The notes below the pieces were generated by a model. It saw only the letters and a list, made by a program, of their open reading frames with translations. It had not been told where the DNA came from and ran no database searches. From an uncultured Clostridia bacterium (GTDB lineage: Bacteria; Bacillota; Clostridia; Saccharofermentanales; Saccharofermentanaceae): 57,896 bases of DNA. The DNA is taken from NCBI GenBank assembly GCA_946537885.1, contig CAMNGC010000001.1:1-57896 (forward strand). Direction: 5' to 3'. This document shows positions 28,826 through 38,007 of this stretch, piece by piece. The translations under genes and the position numbers were made by a program. Position 1 is the stretch's first letter. Each line of letters begins with the position of its first letter.

Positions 28826-31138
28826 ATGGACAGAAGACTTAATATCGGTTTCTTTGTTGATGATATTAATAACAGCTTCGCCTCGGCGGCCTGCAAAGGC
28901 GCTGAGCTCGGTTGCAAAGCTTTGGATGCGAATCTGTTTATCTTTCCGGGGCATTATATCGGTGACCCCGATCCCAGATTCGGCGACATAGAATATGATC
29001 ACCAGTACAATACAATCTTCGATATTGCCAACGAGTCCAATGTTGATGTTCTTTATGTGCTCTTGGGCAATATCGGAAGCCGCGCCAGCAAGGAGCTGCA
29101 GAAGCGATTTCTGGAGAGTCTTCCCAAGATCCCCGTAGTAACGCTCTTTATGAAGGCTGATGGGTTCAGGTCATTCACTTTCGATAATGTATCCGGAACC
29201 AGAAGGGCCTTGCAGCACCTGATCAGGAAACATGGCGTAAAGAAGATAGGTTATGTCAGCGGTCCGTTGACCAACAGCGATGCTGAGGAGCGTCTTGACA
29301 CATTTAAGCAGGTCATGACTGAAGAGGGCGCCGAGATCGACGAGAAACGCATTGTCGAGGGCGATTTTACCGAGATGAGTGACGAGGTCGTGGGAGATCT
29401 GCTGGATCGTAATCCCGATCTCGATGCGATACTTTTTGCTAATGATTCCATGGCAGTGGGCGGTTATCGCGCCATGTTGTCGAGAGGGATCGTTCCCGGC
29501 AAGGATATTAATGTGGCGGGTTTTGATAATGACCCTGCGGCAGTCGAGCTTGAGCCCAAGCTTACGACTGTGGAGGCGAGTTCGGCAGAGCTTGTCTATA
29601 AGGCCGTTTTACATGCCGAGGAATATATCAATAATACCGAGGTCGAGGACTTTAAGGTTGAGACTTTTATGGTCCAAAGATCCTCTTGCGGTTGCGGCGG
29701 TCTTGATGTCGAAGATATGAGTGAGAGATTAAGACTTTCAGGGAAAGATTTCTATGACAGCTCGCTCTTTGTTGATGCCGCCAAAGAGTATATTTTCGGC
29801 ATTTACGGAGATGATGAGACACTACGGCTCATTAAGGGCGAGATGGATAATTTCCATCACCTGCTCCTGGCGGCCATTGCGGATGAATTGCCTTCGGATC
29901 GCATCCCTTCGCTTCTGCGTAATTTCAGTGAGATCCTCAAGTATCCGGTGCTGGAATATACAACACCCGAGCGCCTCTATAATGTTCTTCAGACCCTTAA
30001 ATACAACGCTGATCATAATAACGGCGACATTGATGCGAGACTTCGTATTGCCGAGATCTTTACCGAGTTCTACAGAAAGCTCTCCGAAGCCGGTCTTAAT
30101 ATGATCTCCGGCAGCAAAGAGAAGCTGGAGAGGATATCTCACATCGGTAATATTCAGAGTGGTCTGCTTATGGCCGGCAACGATTCCGAGATACGCTACA
30201 ACAGGCTTCTGGAAGGCTTTGGCACCGTGGGTATCAGAAGATCTTATCTCTACACCTACCAGTCCGTAATGCTCAACCCGAAGGGCAGCGAGTGGAAGAT
30301 GCCAAAGAGTGTTCTGTTGAAGGCTTTCTATGACGAGGATGGTCTCAGCAGTTTGTCTGAGGAGCAGGAGCTCATCAGATCCGATCTGATCTTTAATAAT
30401 GAGCATGTAAAAAAGGACAGACGCCTTACCATGGTGGCTTCGCCCCTTTTTGTCGGCAACGAGAACTACGGAATTCTGATAAATGAGCTGGAGACAGCTA
30501 ACCTGTCTTCCGTTACACCCGTGGCGCTTCAGATCTCCATTTCTCTTCGTATCATTTATATGATCGAGGAGGAGGGAACTTTAAGAAGGAATCTCGAGGA
30601 ATCTCTCGAGCAGTTTAAGCGTGATAACAAGACCTTGAGCGTTCAGTCCAAGTCTGACGAGCTGACCGGACTTTATAACAGAAGAGGTTTCCTCGAGAAC
30701 TCCAGACGGATCATTTCCGCCGGTGAGAATGAGGGCAAGAATGCTCTTGTCTGCTACGCCGATATGGATAACCTGAAGATGGTCAATGATATCTATGGTC
30801 ATGACGAGGGCGACTTTGCCTTAAGAGAGATAGCATCCATTCTTAATGATGCATTCAGACATACCGATATCATCGGAAGGTTCGGCGGTGACGAGTTCGT
30901 CGCCTGTGCCATTGTAGGCATTCCCGAGTATGAGGACAAGATCAAGAAGCGTATCAATGACATTACCAAGCGCCACAATGCCAATGCCGGCAAGCCCTAT
31001 CCTATCGAGATGAGCGTCGGTGTTCATGAGTTCATCTGCGGTCCCGACGAAGATATATATGCTATCCTCGAAAAGGCTGACGAGAAGCTTTATGCCGAGA
31101 AGAAGGAGAAGAAAAAGCAGAGGGGCTCCTATCGCTGA
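28826..31138 (+). CDS. Diguanylate cyclase with LacI/periplasmic-binding-type sensor domain
   Basis: 770 residues, no membrane helix. Residues 1-290 match the sugar-binding fold of LacI-type regulators (NIGFFVDDINNSFASAACKGAELG, FDNVSGTRRALQHLIRKHG, LDAILFANDSMAVGGYRA, NVAGFDNDPAAVEL) but there is no HTH. A Cys cluster SSCGCGG follows, then a middle region and a C-terminal GGDEF domain with intact GGDEF and an RHTD I-site five residues before it. It should make c-di-GMP in response to a cytoplasmic sugar-like ligand. GGAGG precedes the ATG at 28826. Confidence 0.92.
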   Translation: MDRRLNIGFFVDDINNSFASAACKGAELGCKALDANLFIFPGHYIGDPDPRFGDIEYDHQYNTIFDIANESNVDVLYVLLGNIGSRASKELQKRFLESLPKIPVVTLFMKADGFRSFTFDNVSGTRRALQHLIRKHGVKKIGYVSGPLTNSDAEERLDTFKQVMTEEGAEIDEKRIVEGDFTEMSDEVVGDLLDRNPDLDAILFANDSMAVGGYRAMLSRGIVPGKDINVAGFDNDPAAVELEPKLTTVEASSAELVYKAVLHAEEYINNTEVEDFKVETFMVQRSSCGCGGLDVEDMSERLRLSGKDFYDSSLFVDAAKEYIFGIYGDDETLRLIKGEMDNFHHLLLAAIADELPSDRIPSLLRNFSEILKYPVLEYTTPERLYNVLQTLKYNADHNNGDIDARLRIAEIFTEFYRKLSEAGLNMISGSKEKLERISHIGNIQSGLLMAGNDSEIRYNRLLEGFGTVGIRRSYLYTYQSVMLNPKGSEWKMPKSVLLKAFYDEDGLSSLSEEQELIRSDLIFNNEHVKKDRRLTMVASPLFVGNENYGILINELETANLSSVTPVALQISISLRIIYMIEEEGTLRRNLEESLEQFKRDNKTLSVQSKSDELTGLYNRRGFLENSRRIISAGENEGKNALVCYADMDNLKMVNDIYGHDEGDFALREIASILNDAFRHTDIIGRFGGDEFVACAIVGIPEYEDKIKKRINDITKRHNANAGKPYPIEMSVGVHEFICGPDEDIYAILEKADEKLYAEKKEKKKQRGSYR

Positions 31139-31450
31139 TTTCTCGGGAAGGACTTTTCGAGACGTTTTCCGCAAGCAATTGAAAAGATTTGAAAATCATT
31201 TGAAGGCCATTTTCTGCCTTTGAGACCCTAAAATCCGCGGATTTTTCAAAGTCGTAATATATAACGCTGTTATATTAAACGCGATTTCCACAAAAGCCTT
31301 TTGGAATGTGGTAAATTCTTAATGGCTTATGTTAAATGCATGCGCATTTTCGATTTTTATGGGGTGCTGATGCACCTTTGCATACCATAAATTCAAAGCG
31401 TTTTGCCGTACCGTAAGTCGCAGGTATTACGGCAGATAAAGGGAGGAACT
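31139..31450 (+). promoter_or_regulatory. Regulatory region of the hdr-flx-frd operon
   Basis: 312 bases without a gene. It holds AAAATCCGCGGATTTT (31230-31245), a perfect palindrome ATATAAC-GCT-GTTATAT (31259-31275), CAAAAG-C-CTTTTG, a small GGTGC/GCACC stem (31362-31376), and a CCGTAA/TTACGG stem (31411-31432) immediately before the GGGAGG ribosome site. The 7-3-7 palindrome overlaps AT-rich -10-like sequences and is the best operator candidate. No single promoter is certain. Confidence 0.55.
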
Positions 31451-32242
31451 ATGAAATACAGTTATTACCCCGGTTGTACCCTGAAGAACAAGGCACAGGA
31501 TCTGGATATCTATGCCAGAAGATCCGCCGAGGCTTTGGGCTTTGAGATGGAGGAGATCCCCGAGTGGCAGTGCTGCGGCGGCGTTTATCCTCTGGGAAGC
31601 GACGAGATCGCTACAAAGCTCGCATCGGTAAGAGCCCTTAATTATGCTAAGGAGCAGGGTCAGGATCTTATTACATTGTGTTCTGCTTGCCACCATGTTC
31701 TCAAGCGTGTAAACGACGACATGAAGAATGTTCAGGACATCTCTGACAGGGCCAATAATTACATGGCGCTGGAAGAACCCTACAGAGGAGAGACTAAGGT
31801 CCTTCATTTCCTTGAGGTTATCAGAGACGTTATCGGATTTGACGAGCTTGCCAAGAAAGTTGTCAATCCCCTTACGGATAAGAAGATCGGTGCCTACTAC
31901 GGCTGCCTTACTCTTCGTCCCGGCAGGATACTTGAATTTGATGATCCCGAGAATCCCAAGATCATGGAGGATTTCATCAGAGCATTGGGTGCGACTCCCG
32001 TTATCTATTCTATGAGAAATGAGTGTTGCGGCGGTTATGCTTCTCTTAAAGATCCCGAGTTCACGAAGAGCAGAACTTCCCAGATCTTTGAAGACAGCAC
32101 CGGATTTGGCGCTGAATGCCTGATCACTGCTTGCCCTCTCTGCATGTATAACCTCAATAAGTCTGATGCGGATACAAAAGTTCCCGTTTACTATTTCACC
32201 GAGCTTCTTGCAGAGGCACTCGGAGTAAAGGAGGAAGCTTAA
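31451..32242 (+). CDS. hdrB: Heterodisulfide reductase subunit B-like protein (two CCG domains)
   Basis: In methanogens HdrB reduces the CoM-S-S-CoB disulfide at two noncubane [4Fe-4S] clusters; in bacteria the substrate is another disulfide such as DsrC. Both CCG motifs are intact: Cys9, CCGG (41-44) and CSAC (77-80), then YYGC, ECCGGY and CPLC. 263 residues from the ATG at 31451 after GGGAGG. First gene of a nine-gene operon. Since this organism shows no sign of CoM/CoB, the acceptor is either an unknown dithiol or the FrdAB pair encoded downstream. Confidence 0.93.
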   Translation: MKYSYYPGCTLKNKAQDLDIYARRSAEALGFEMEEIPEWQCCGGVYPLGSDEIATKLASVRALNYAKEQGQDLITLCSACHHVLKRVNDDMKNVQDISDRANNYMALEEPYRGETKVLHFLEVIRDVIGFDELAKKVVNPLTDKKIGAYYGCLTLRPGRILEFDDPENPKIMEDFIRALGATPVIYSMRNECCGGYASLKDPEFTKSRTSQIFEDSTGFGAECLITACPLCMYNLNKSDADTKVPVYYFTELLAEALGVKEEA

Positions 32243-32244
32243 GT

Positions 32245-32634
32245 ATGGCTAATGTCGAGAAACAGGTTCAGCTTATTAAGGACATCAGTGGAAGCGATCC
32301 CTATAAGTGCATGAGATGCGGCAAGTGCTCCGCTTCATGCCCTTCCTACAATGAGATGGACATCAAGCCCCATCAGTTTGCTTCCTACATCATAAGAGGC
32401 GACATTGATGAACTCGTTGAGTCAAAGGCTGCATGGAAGTGCCTTTCCTGCTTCGCCTGCATCGAGAGATGTCCCAGGGACGTTCAGCCCGGCAAGCTTG
32501 TTGATGCAGCTCGCCAGATCGTAGAGCGTCAGAGAGAAGGAGATTATCTCCAGCCTGATGAGATCCCGGCTCTTCTTGATCCGGAGACTCCTCAGCAGCT
32601 TCTCGTAAGCGCATTCCGCAGGTACAGGAGGTAA
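32245..32634 (+). CDS. hdrC: Heterodisulfide reductase subunit C-like ferredoxin protein
   Basis: 129 residues with two [4Fe-4S] motifs, CMRCGKCSASCP and CLSCFACIERCP, the family pattern. It wires HdrA to HdrB. The gene starts two bases after hdrB and ends four bases before hdrA, so all three are translated together. Confidence 0.93.
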   Translation: MANVEKQVQLIKDISGSDPYKCMRCGKCSASCPSYNEMDIKPHQFASYIIRGDIDELVESKAAWKCLSCFACIERCPRDVQPGKLVDAARQIVERQREGDYLQPDEIPALLDPETPQQLLVSAFRRYRR

Positions 32635-32637
32635 GAT

Positions 32638-34638
32638 ATGCAGAAGATAGGTGTATTTGTCTGTCACTGCGGTACCAATATCGCTGCGACGGTAGATGTT
32701 AAGAAAGTAGTCGAGCTGGTTCGCTATGAGCCCGGTGTTGTTTTCGCCGACGACTACATGTACATGTGCTCCGAGGCAGGTCAGGAGAAGATCATCGAGG
32801 CCATCAAGGAATATGGTCTTACAGGTCTTGTTATCTGTTCCTGTTCACCTCGTATGCACGAGAAGACATTCAGAGCCTGTGCCGAGAAGGCAGGCTTGAA
32901 CCCTTACATGGTAGAGGTTGCCAACATCCGTGAACAGTGCTCATGGATCCACAAGGATAGGGAAGAGGCTACAAAGAAGGCTGTTATCCTTGCCAGAGCC
33001 GCCATCGCCAAGGTCAACCTCAACACACCCCTCAAGGAAGGTGAGAGCCCCGTTACCAAGAGAGCTCTTGTTATCGGCGGCGGTATTGCAGGTATCCAGA
33101 CGGCTTTGGATATTGCAGACGCCGGATATCAGGTAGACATCGTCGAGAAGGAGCCTTCCATCGGCGGAAGAATGAGCCAGTTCGATAAGACTTTCCCTAC
33201 TCTGGACTGTGCTTCTTGTATCCTTACGCCTAAGATGGTTGAGGTAAACCAGCATCCGAATATCACTCTCTACACATATTCCGAGGTGGAGAAGGTTTCC
33301 GGTTACGTAGGTAATTTCGATGTTGATATTCGAAAAAAAGCAAGGTCTGTCGATTTTGATAAGTGTACCGGTTGCGGCGAGTGCAGCACCAAGTGCCCTC
33401 TCGGCAAGATCGGCAAGATCCCCAGCGAATTCGACAGAGGACTTAAGAACAGACCTGCGATCTACATGCCTTTCGCTCAGGCTGTTCCTGCCGTGCCTGT
33501 TATCGACCGCGAGAACTGCACATACTTCAAGACAGGTAAGTGCGGTGTGTGCGCTAAGATCTGCCCCTCCAAGGCAGTTGATTATGAGCAGAAGGACGAG
33601 ATCGTAACAGTTAAGTACGGTGCCATTGTTGTCGCGACAGGTTTTGACATAATCAATCTTGATAAGTTCGGCGAGTATGCATATAACGAGTCTCCCGACG
33701 TCATCACTTCAATCGAGCTTGAGCGTCTTATGAACGCTGCCGGTCCTACGGGTGGTCACCTCGAGAGAATGAGCGATCACAAGCAGCCCAAGGATATCGT
33801 ATTTATCCAGTGCGTTGGTTCAAGATGCGACAGCGAGGAGAAGGGTAAGCCCTACTGCTCAAAGGTCTGCTGCATGTATACGGCTAAGCATGCGATGCTC
33901 ATTAAGGATCACTGGCCGGATACGAATATCACAGTCTTCTATATTGATGTAAGAACTCCCGGCAAGAATTTTGATGAGTTCTACAGAAGAGCCGTAGAGC
34001 AGTATCACGTTAACTACATCAAGGGTCAGGTCGGTAAGGTTAAGCCTCAGCCTGACGGTTCGCTGATGGTTCAGGCAGCTGACCTCCTGGACGGCAAGCA
34101 GATCAACATGAAGGCCGATATGGTCGTTCTGGCTGCAGCAGTCGAGCCCAATCCCGGTGTCCGTAAGATCGCTACCATGCTCACGGCAAGTATTGATAAT
34201 AATAACTTCCTTACTGAAGCACACGCTAAGCTCCGTCCTGTTGAGTCTCCTACGGCAGGTATCTTCCTGTCCGGTATGGCACAGGGGCCGAAGGATATCC
34301 CTGAGACGGTTTCACAGGCAGGTGCTGCAGCAGTTAAGGTAATCGGTCTCCTTGCCAAGGATAAGCTGAAGACCAATCCCTGCACGGCACAGTGCGATAC
34401 GCTTCTTTGTAACGGATGCTCAACATGTGCAAATGTATGTCCTTACGGTGCTATCACTTATGATGACGTACAGGTAATGGATCACGGCTTAAGAGAGACG
34501 AGAAGAGTAGCTCAGGTTAATCTGGCATTGTGTCAGGGCTGCGGTGCTTGTACATCCGCTTGTCCTTCCGGCGCCATGGATCTTCAGGGCTTCTCCAACA
34601 GACAGATCACAACGGAGGTGGATGCTATATGTCGATGA
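32638..34638 (+). CDS. hdrA: Heterodisulfide reductase subunit A-like flavoprotein, probable bifurcation site
   Basis: 666 residues, the classical HdrA size. Order: N-terminal cluster domain with CHCGTNI, FAD-binding Rossmann segment GGGIAGIQTALDIADAGY, the HdrA-specific LDCASCILTPKMVEV, an inserted ferredoxin (CTGCGECSTKCP, CGVCAKICP), the second FAD/NAD-like half, and C-terminal clusters (CNGCSTCANVCP, CQGCGACTSACP). In characterised complexes the HdrA FAD splits electron pairs between ferredoxin and HdrB. AGGAGG precedes the start. The mvhD-like gene overlaps its stop. Confidence 0.95.
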   Translation: MQKIGVFVCHCGTNIAATVDVKKVVELVRYEPGVVFADDYMYMCSEAGQEKIIEAIKEYGLTGLVICSCSPRMHEKTFRACAEKAGLNPYMVEVANIREQCSWIHKDREEATKKAVILARAAIAKVNLNTPLKEGESPVTKRALVIGGGIAGIQTALDIADAGYQVDIVEKEPSIGGRMSQFDKTFPTLDCASCILTPKMVEVNQHPNITLYTYSEVEKVSGYVGNFDVDIRKKARSVDFDKCTGCGECSTKCPLGKIGKIPSEFDRGLKNRPAIYMPFAQAVPAVPVIDRENCTYFKTGKCGVCAKICPSKAVDYEQKDEIVTVKYGAIVVATGFDIINLDKFGEYAYNESPDVITSIELERLMNAAGPTGGHLERMSDHKQPKDIVFIQCVGSRCDSEEKGKPYCSKVCCMYTAKHAMLIKDHWPDTNITVFYIDVRTPGKNFDEFYRRAVEQYHVNYIKGQVGKVKPQPDGSLMVQAADLLDGKQINMKADMVVLAAAVEPNPGVRKIATMLTASIDNNNFLTEAHAKLRPVESPTAGIFLSGMAQGPKDIPETVSQAGAAAVKVIGLLAKDKLKTNPCTAQCDTLLCNGCSTCANVCPYGAITYDDVQVMDHGLRETRRVAQVNLALCQGCGACTSACPSGAMDLQGFSNRQITTEVDAICR

Positions 34639-35075
34639 ACGAAGAGAAAAAAGAGTATCGTCCTTTGATCGTGGCATTTTGCTGCAACTGGTGTTCCTAT
34701 GCCGGAGCAGACCTTGCCGGATCATCGAGACTCTCGTATCCTGCTGACGTTAAGATCATCAGAGTTCCCTGCTCGGGAAGAGTAAATCCTATGTTTATTC
34801 TCAGAGCTTTTGAGAGAGGCGCAGACGGAGTTATCATCTGCGGCTGCCACCCCGGCGACTGCCACTATTCTACGGGTAACTATTACGCCAGAAGAAGAAT
34901 GGCTCTTCTCTTCTCCATGCTCGAGTATATCGGCGTAGAGAACGGAAGGACGAGAGTCGAGTGGTGTTCTGCCGCTGAGGGCGCTAAGTTCTCCAAAACA
35001 ATGAACGAGTTCTGCGAGAAGATTCAGTCTTTGGGCGAGAATGTCAGATTGGGGGATCTACGATGCAAGAATTGA
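34629..35075 (+). CDS. MvhD/FlxD-like [2Fe-2S] adaptor
   Basis: 148 residues of the MvhD family (FlxD in Flx-Hdr complexes). The N-terminal cysteines (CCNWCSYAGAD, VPCSGRV) and CGCHPGDCHY bind the cluster that carries electrons from the donor module to HdrA. I start at the ATG at 34629, eight bases after GGAGGTG, overlapping the hdrA stop. Confidence 0.92.
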   Translation: MSMNEEKKEYRPLIVAFCCNWCSYAGADLAGSSRLSYPADVKIIRVPCSGRVNPMFILRAFERGADGVIICGCHPGDCHYSTGNYYARRRMALLFSMLEYIGVENGRTRVEWCSAAEGAKFSKTMNEFCEKIQSLGENVRLGDLRCKN

Positions 35076-36040
35076 TCGATCGTTTGAAGGAATTGATCGC
35101 AGACGGCACGATCGTCAGAGCGATCGGATGGAAGAAGGGTGATATGCCCTACAATCCCGAACCTGCTTATTTTACGGAAGCTGAGGACTTTGATGATTTT
35201 GTCTATGACGGTTTCTGCGGTGCGAACCTGTCCAAGATGATGATCGAGGCAGGTAAGCTCGAGGGGAAGACGGCAGTATGCTTAAAGCCCTGTGATACCT
35301 ACAGCTTTAATCAGCTGATTAGAGAACATAGAGTAAACCGTGAGAATACTTATATCATCGGTGTGGGCTGCAGAGGCAAGCTCGATATCGAGAAGGCCCG
35401 CAAGGCAGGGATCAAGGGTATCAAGTCTATCTCAGGCGTAGAGATCGAAGGTGACGGTGATGTTGTTTTCGATACGATCTACGGTGAGAAGAAGATGGCT
35501 TACAAGGATCTCATGCTTGACAGATGTCATGTCTGCAAGGGCAAGGAGCACGTTATCTACGATGAGCTTATTGGACAGTCGCAGGATACGGATGACGCTG
35601 ACAGATTCGAGGAAGTAAGGAAGATCGAGGCTATGACGCCTGATGAGAGGTTTGCTTACTTCAAGACTGAGCTGTCCAAGTGCATCCGCTGCAATGCATG
35701 CCGTAATGTTTGCCCTGCATGCTCCTGCAGAAAGTGTGTTTTCGATAATACCAAATTCGATTCACAGCAGAAGGCTAATGTGGATTCCTTTGAAGAGAAG
35801 ATGTTCCATATCATCAGAGCTTTCCATGTTGCCGGCAGATGTACCGACTGCGGTGAGTGCAGCAGGGTATGTCCCGAGGGCATTCCGCTTCATCTGTTCA
35901 ACAGAAAGTTTATCAAGGATATCGACGATTTCTACGGCGAGTTCCAGGCAGGTAAGGATCCGGAGGCACAGAGTCCTCTTACTGATTTTACCTTCGAAGA
36001 TCTCGAGCCGAAGGATGCTGTAGGAAGGGGGGATAAGTAA
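35063..36040 (+). CDS. FlxC-like iron-sulfur protein (F420 hydrogenase beta-like plus two 4Fe-4S)
   Basis: 325 residues. The N-terminal 170 residues resemble the coenzyme F420 hydrogenase/dehydrogenase beta fold (AVCLKPCDTYSFNQLIREH, IIGVGCRG, DRCHVCKGKEH). Two cluster motifs follow, CIRCNACRNVCPACSCRKC and CTDCGECSRVCPEG. In Flx-Hdr clusters a protein of this kind passes electrons between FlxA/B and FlxD. The start overlaps the preceding stop by 13 bases, and the stop shares a base with the next start (TAATG). Confidence 0.85.
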   Translation: MQELIDRLKELIADGTIVRAIGWKKGDMPYNPEPAYFTEAEDFDDFVYDGFCGANLSKMMIEAGKLEGKTAVCLKPCDTYSFNQLIREHRVNRENTYIIGVGCRGKLDIEKARKAGIKGIKSISGVEIEGDGDVVFDTIYGEKKMAYKDLMLDRCHVCKGKEHVIYDELIGQSQDTDDADRFEEVRKIEAMTPDERFAYFKTELSKCIRCNACRNVCPACSCRKCVFDNTKFDSQQKANVDSFEEKMFHIIRAFHVAGRCTDCGECSRVCPEGIPLHLFNRKFIKDIDDFYGEFQAGKDPEAQSPLTDFTFEDLEPKDAVGRGDK

Positions 36041-37155
36041 TGTATTCCATCTCTAAGAATAATCTCGATTCTCTGTATCAGGCCATCGCAGGAAGCTATG
36101 ACCTGTTCATGCCCATCAAGACTGCAGGACAGACCAACTACGGTTTCTGGAAGGATGGCGACGAGGGAGATATCGACACATTAAAGACTGTAAGATCCGG
36201 TAAGGATGCTTTCTTCCCCCAGGTTGAGCAGCTCTATAAGGTTTCCAGAGAGTTCATCCCCGCGGATGTGGCAAGTGGTGAAGACGCAGAGAAAGCTGCA
36301 GATACGGCGCTCAGAACAAAGCTTAACATCACTCCCGGCAAGCTTGTAGATCAGGACTTTGTCATCTTCGGCATGCGTCCCTGTGACGTACGCGCCATCG
36401 AGGTTATGGATAATGTTTTCCTTGCCGATCCGGTTGACAGCTACTACAGATCCAGAAGAGAGCACGGCATCGTTGTCGCTCTTGCTTGTCACGAGCCCGA
36501 GGAGTCCTGCTTCTGCACGATCTTTGGCGTGGATCCGGCAGATCCTTCCAAGGCAAAGGCTGATGTAGCTACATGGCTCGTCGGCGACAGGCTCTATTGG
36601 AAGCCCATAAGCGAGAAGGGCGAGGCACTTACGGCTAAGATCTCTTCTGTATTCGAAGACGCTGCCGATGCCGAATCCAAGGTTGAGGAAGAGAAGGCTT
36701 ATATCGAAAATATTGCCAAGCAGCTTCCCAATGCAGAACTCTCTTTGGAAGGCTGGGGTGCCGGCAAGACGGATGAGAGATTCGATTCCAAGGTCTGGGA
36801 TAAGGTCTATAAGGGCTGTCTGGGCTGCGGAACATGTACTTTTGTATGCCCTACATGCCAGTGTTACGACATCAAGGACTACACCACAAAGGACGGTATC
36901 CAGAGATACAGATGCTGGGATTCCTGCATGTATTCTGACTTCACCCTTATGGCAGGCGGTCAGAACAGACAGACACAGCTTCAGCGTTTCCGTCAGAGAT
37001 TTATGCATAAGCTGGTCTACTATCCTACAAATAACGACGGCATGTTTATGTGCGTAGGTTGCGGACGCTGCGTTGAGAAGTGTCCCCAGTCCCTTAATAT
37101 AGTTAAGGTAATAAAAGCATTTGCTAATGAGAAGGAGGTGTCCGCGGATGTGTGA
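36040..37155 (+). CDS. FlxB-like (AsrA/HydB-type) 4Fe-4S dicluster protein
   Basis: 371 residues, related to anaerobic sulfite reductase subunit A and sulfhydrogenase beta. An N-terminal domain (VIFGMRPCDVRAIEVMDNVF, CHEPEESCFC) precedes two C-terminal clusters, CLGCGTCTFVCPTC and CVGCGRCVEKCP. It is the usual partner of an AsrB/FlxA flavoprotein, encoded next with overlap. No siroheme AsrC is nearby, so a sulfite reductase is not encoded here. Confidence 0.87.
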   Translation: MYSISKNNLDSLYQAIAGSYDLFMPIKTAGQTNYGFWKDGDEGDIDTLKTVRSGKDAFFPQVEQLYKVSREFIPADVASGEDAEKAADTALRTKLNITPGKLVDQDFVIFGMRPCDVRAIEVMDNVFLADPVDSYYRSRREHGIVVALACHEPEESCFCTIFGVDPADPSKAKADVATWLVGDRLYWKPISEKGEALTAKISSVFEDAADAESKVEEEKAYIENIAKQLPNAELSLEGWGAGKTDERFDSKVWDKVYKGCLGCGTCTFVCPTCQCYDIKDYTTKDGIQRYRCWDSCMYSDFTLMAGGQNRQTQLQRFRQRFMHKLVYYPTNNDGMFMCVGCGRCVEKCPQSLNIVKVIKAFANEKEVSADV

Positions 37156-37990
37156 TTGCAGCAACGGCAGAGATATCCTGGTCCCTCAGGTTGGAGTTAT
37201 TACGGGTATCACTCAGGAAACACCTGATGTAAAGACATTCAGGGTAAATGCGCCTGAAGGCGGAAAGCTTTTCGAGCATATGCCCGGTCAGTGCGCGATG
37301 GTATGTATCCCCGGTGTCAGCGAGGGAATGTTCTCTATAACATCTTCGCCGACAAATAAGGAATACCAGGAGTTCAGTATCAAGAGATGCGGTCTTCTGA
37401 CTGAACAGCTCCACGGACTTCGTGTAGGCGATATGGTTACTGTAAGGGGACCTTATGGCAACAACTTCCCGGTAGAGACAGAGTTTAAGGGCAAGAATCT
37501 TCTGTTTATCGCCGGCGGTATCGGTTTGGCTCCTTTGAGATCAGTTATCAATTACTGCCTGGACAACAGAGAGAACTACGGAAGGATCGATATTCTCTAC
37601 GGATCAAGGTCTGCAGACGATCTTGTTAAGCTTCAGGAGATCCAGGAAGTCTGGATGAAGGCTCCCAATGTGAATGTATATCTTACGATCGACCGCGAGC
37701 AGGAAGGTTGGGACGGTCATGTCGGATTTGTTCCCACATACCTGAAGGAGATCGGTTTCTCTACAGACTGCATCGGTATCGTCTGCGGTCCGCCGATCAT
37801 GATCAAGTTCGTTCTGCAAGGTCTTAAGGAACTGGGCTTCAAAGACGAGCAGATCTATACAACGCTTGAGCTTCGTATGAAGTGCGGCGTCGGTAAGTGC
37901 GGACGTTGTAATATCGGATCCAAGTATGTTTGCAAGGATGGTCCGGTATTCAGATTCGATCAGATAGATGAGTTACCCAACGAGTACTAA
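37148..37990 (+). CDS. FlxA-like NAD(P)H:acceptor flavoprotein (AsrB/PyrK-type)
   Basis: 280 residues of the ferredoxin-NADP reductase family. FAD site MFSITSS, NAD(P) site FIAGGIGLAPLRS, and a C-terminal [2Fe-2S] motif CGVGKCGRCNIGSKYVCKDGPVF like that of PyrK. This is the likely entry point for NADH electrons into the complex. AAGGAGG lies eight bases before the ATG at 37148, which overlaps the previous stop. NADH over NADPH is assumed from Flx precedents, not visible here. Confidence 0.9.
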   Translation: MCDCSNGRDILVPQVGVITGITQETPDVKTFRVNAPEGGKLFEHMPGQCAMVCIPGVSEGMFSITSSPTNKEYQEFSIKRCGLLTEQLHGLRVGDMVTVRGPYGNNFPVETEFKGKNLLFIAGGIGLAPLRSVINYCLDNRENYGRIDILYGSRSADDLVKLQEIQEVWMKAPNVNVYLTIDREQEGWDGHVGFVPTYLKEIGFSTDCIGIVCGPPIMIKFVLQGLKELGFKDEQIYTTLELRMKCGVGKCGRCNIGSKYVCKDGPVFRFDQIDELPNEY

Positions 37991-38007
37991 GAGGAAAGGA
38001 ACATACT

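Noticed and set aside
36040..37990. Anaerobic sulfite reductase AsrABC
   Set aside because: AsrA-like and AsrB-like proteins are present but no siroheme AsrC; the HdrBCA and MvhD neighbours fit the Flx arrangement better.
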